Positions 61,770-64,000 of a stretch of 64,000 nt of DNA are shown here, one piece after another. The position numbers and the translations under genes are program-made. The stretch is taken from the NCBI GenBank assembly GCA_037952775.1, contig JBANAY010000001.1, positions 2,852,001 through 2,916,000 on the forward strand, given 5' to 3'. Under the pieces are notes generated by a model. It saw only the letters and a list, made by a program, of their open reading frames with translations. It was not told the origin of the DNA and did no database searches. The DNA comes from Clonostachys chloroleuca. Its lineage: Eukaryota > Ascomycota > Sordariomycetes > Hypocreales > Bionectriaceae. Each line of letters opens with the position of its first letter. The first letter of the stretch is position 1.

Positions 61770-62935
61770 CTAAATGATGTTGTTGTTGACCTGGATGACG
61801 GCTGGGGCGGCCAGTGTACACTGTACCAGAGCATCGAAACTAGAAGGGTTGTTGGTAGTAGTGAGAGCGCCATGGCTGAACCCATCCATCTGGTTTGCGC
61901 TGTACGGAAATACAGCATCGAAGGAGATTACACTGCCTTGCCATTGGACGTTGGTGATGCTGACAGAGAAGGGTTGCTGCTGTCCCGTGGTGTAGGTCAG
62001 GTAGAGACCGCTCCCGTCACCTCCGATGTACTGCTTGGCAGCCTCAGACGTGGACAGATCCGCTGAAAATGAGAGCGTCTGATCGTTTGGCTGAATGACG
62101 GCCACAGGTCCTCCGTTGGTTGCCAGCGCTGGGAAGATGGGCAGGTTGATGTTGCTGAGGGGGAAGGGGCATGAACCAGGGACAACGAAGAGCTGAAGCG
62201 CACTAAATGCGAAGGGAGCAGGCACGAAGGTCAAGAAGGGTCGTTCTGAGGGTATCCTGTTGAGGAGGAGGCGGTAAAAGCCATTCTGCTCACCCTCCTG
62301 GCCGATGACAGACGAGATCAACTGAACAAAATCGGAGACACCGTCAACAGCGAACTGCTTGCCAGCTCCTTGTAACGCGCCCAAAACTACAGCAGTGAAG
62401 GTTTCGGCCAGAGCGACGGCGTCCCCGAGCTTGGCGACTGGGAACTGGTACTGGCATGGAGAGGGGGCAAATGCCCCTGCGGTTTTAAGGATAGAAACCG
62501 CTCCCAGAGCATGTAGCTCTTCTTGCTGTGTGTATATCAGAACGCTGTGAACTTTAGAAAGGGATTCGAAGGGGCTGGGACAAGGCTCACCGCTAGCACA
62601 GCAGTCAGGATTTCAACAGCACCATTGGGGGCATCTTTATAGCCGTCAACGCCATTGGTAATGTTGTTAATCAACGAAGAGAAGAAGGCGGTCTCAAACA
62701 ACTCGTTGAAAGCAATGAGCTGGAGTGTCGTGATGGTGCCGGCCGGCAATGAACTGGGAGTGGCTCCATCCGGAAGTCTTCCCCTGGCACGCTGAGAGAT
62801 GTCGAGTATCTGCTGAGGGCTCGGATTGGGGAACCCATCATCCGATGGGACACCGAAAGCCCTGGGGACTTTGGCACCTGCAACAACCTCTGCCAGGATA
62901 ACACTGGCAGCAACGAGGGAGGATATGAACCGCAT
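61770..62935 (-). CDS. Secreted LsdA/Rds1-like protein with ferritin-like fold
   Basis: Exon 1 (62591-62935) and exon 2 (61770-62525) join in phase 0 across a 65-nt intron to give 366 residues. The N-terminus (MRFISSLVAASVILAEVVAGA) is a signal peptide. The core contains LQLIAFNELFETAFFSSLINNITNG, then across the splice QEELHALGA, FAPSPCQYQFP, ALAETFTAVVLGALQ, VIGQEGEQNGFYR and FAFSALQLFVVPGSCP. The Glu/His pattern in these helices is that of the ferritin-like domain of fungal LsdA (late sexual development) and Rds1 proteins. A metal-binding or stress role is suggested for the family but not proven. Confidence 0.82.
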
Positions 62936-63823
62936 GCTTACTGGATATCTTGAGTAGGCAGAGTAGGTAGATATTGGAAATTAGGGCACAGTATTAAGGG
63001 TTTCGAAAGGAATGATGGAACAGACTTATACGTGGGGGAGCTTCCAAGATTTATAAGTAAATAAGTTCCCAACCATATCGGATCCTCGGAAGCATATTGA
63101 TCGAAGACGACACGACAGAAGGTCTACAACGCTAGCTATGTCTTACTTAGTTGATGGCTATGGTAATGGTGATGGTGATGATGATGATGACAGCAGCCAT
63201 CGCAAGCCTTATGCGCCACAGGGCCGACTGGAATTCTCTTACATCAGATTCGGTAGTTTAGCACCACACCCTTTACGGACCCCAAAGTCAATGGGGGCCG
63301 GGCTAACTATTTTGGAAGAGCTATAATAATAGTAGGGTCATAAATATAGAATTTTCACTCCTCCTGACTATCTCCCATGAGTGATTGAGAAGAGATGGAG
63401 CACTGAATATGCGCCTAGAATGATGCATGAGGTATGGGTCAAGCAATAACTTTGGCGATGCTTGGGGGTTGGGTGTCGGTCTGCGTTGGGTAAAGTATCA
63501 ACTCAATTACAAACCATTCTGTTACAGACTCGGAGCTTTATTTGGCTGGCCGAAGGCGGCTGGCTGACGAAGCTAAGCAGCAGTTCTCATCCGCAAAGGG
63601 ACACGCAGTAGACAATGAGTAGGTAGCAGGGAAAACCGTACAAGTAAAAAAGACATTTATTCATCAAGCCTCACTAAGACGATTTCATCATGGATTTTTT
63701 CTACTCTAATTTATCTTCCGCGGCCGCCCTCAAACAAATACTCCCTTGTTAGTGAACACGGCCACTAACAAAAATATTCAAGCGATTAGAGACTATCGGT
63801 GCTGACAAATTTCGAATACTTGG
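62936..63823. other. Intergenic region with GATG microsatellite
   Basis: About 890 nt upstream of the LsdA-like gene. It includes a GGTGAT/GATGAT microsatellite at 63162-63190 and no supported gene. Confidence 0.5.
63162..63190. repeat. TGG/TGA trinucleotide microsatellite
   Basis: An imperfect trinucleotide run (GGTGATGGTGATGATGATGATGA type) in the upstream region of the LsdA-like gene; likely length-polymorphic between strains. Confidence 0.8.
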
Positions 63824-64000
63824 CTAATTGGTAGCCTTGCTCATGGTAATGAGTCTCTTGACGCCGACCTGGGTAGATGATAAATTAGCAAAATTCACAC
63901 GTAAAGGTTCATTTAGTAGAGGTTGCTCACCATCCAATTACCACATTCCTCAGTCTTGTCCCGTTGAATATCTACTTGAATTTTTTGGGCCGTAGGATAA
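63824..64000 (-). CDS. 3' end of an unidentified gene, cut by window edge
   Basis: On the minus strand an open frame enters from the right edge (exon 63931 to beyond 64000) and reads AQKIQVDIQRDKTEECGNWM. A 62-nt intron (63869-63930; donor GTGAGC, CTAAT branch, CCCAG acceptor) leads to a last exon at 63824-63868, VGVKRLITMSKATN and stop. The splice keeps phase 0 and the residues look like genuine protein. Too little is present to name the family. Confidence 0.55.

Overview
The window is nuclear DNA of a filamentous ascomycete (Pezizomycotina). Genes are short to medium, with small introns (mostly 54-138 nt) carrying GTANGT-type donors and CTAAC/CTGAC branch points. Several proteins are typical of filamentous ascomycetes: a siderophore GATA repressor with two fingers and a central cysteine-rich region, a homeobox/C2H2 regulator, a DUF3425-type bZIP, an LsdA-like protein and Clr2. 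The class cannot be fixed from the sequence; a Sordariomycetes-like fungus is a guess. I found no rRNA, tRNA, transposon, CRISPR or secondary-metabolite cluster.

Layout. 0.5-5 kb: Tah18 diflavin reductase (+) and a single-pass membrane protein (-), convergent. 5-10.3 kb: no supported gene. 10.4-13.8 kb: Ufo1-like F-box/WD40/UIM protein (-). 13.9-19.8 kb: a second long gene-free stretch. 19.8-31.7 kb: cysteine-rich protein (+), Clr2 (-), Nse1 (+), a membrane protein (+), Bre2 (-) and the SreA-type GATA factor (+). 33.5-45.3 kb: homeobox/C2H2 regulator (+), a conserved small protein (+), an MFS anion:cation symporter (+), an uncharacterised basic protein (-) and a DUF3425 bZIP (+). 46.9-56 kb: methylenetetrahydrofolate reductase (+), an Rmn1/RBM26-like RNA-binding protein (-) and elongation factor 2 (-). 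58-64 kb: a TMEM135-like membrane protein (+), Get2 (-), an LsdA-like secreted protein (-) and the 3' end of one more gene (-) cut by the window edge.

Most genes are housekeeping or regulatory and do not form one pathway. Several concern chromatin and nuclear RNA: Clr2 (SHREC silencing), Bre2 (COMPASS H3K4 methylation), Nse1 (SMC5/6) and Rmn1 (RNA surveillance). clr2 and nse1 share a 544-bp divergent promoter.

The most notable observation is technical or evolutionary. Four conserved + strand genes (SreA-type, homeobox, MFS, MTHFR) contain five one-base reading-frame breaks. Every break needs one extra base, and every break abuts a C or G run of 4-6. Flanking frames are otherwise open and conserved. 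Systematic homopolymer under-calling is the simplest explanation; real lesions, unusual introns or recoding are alternatives. I saw no convincing undescribed biological system.
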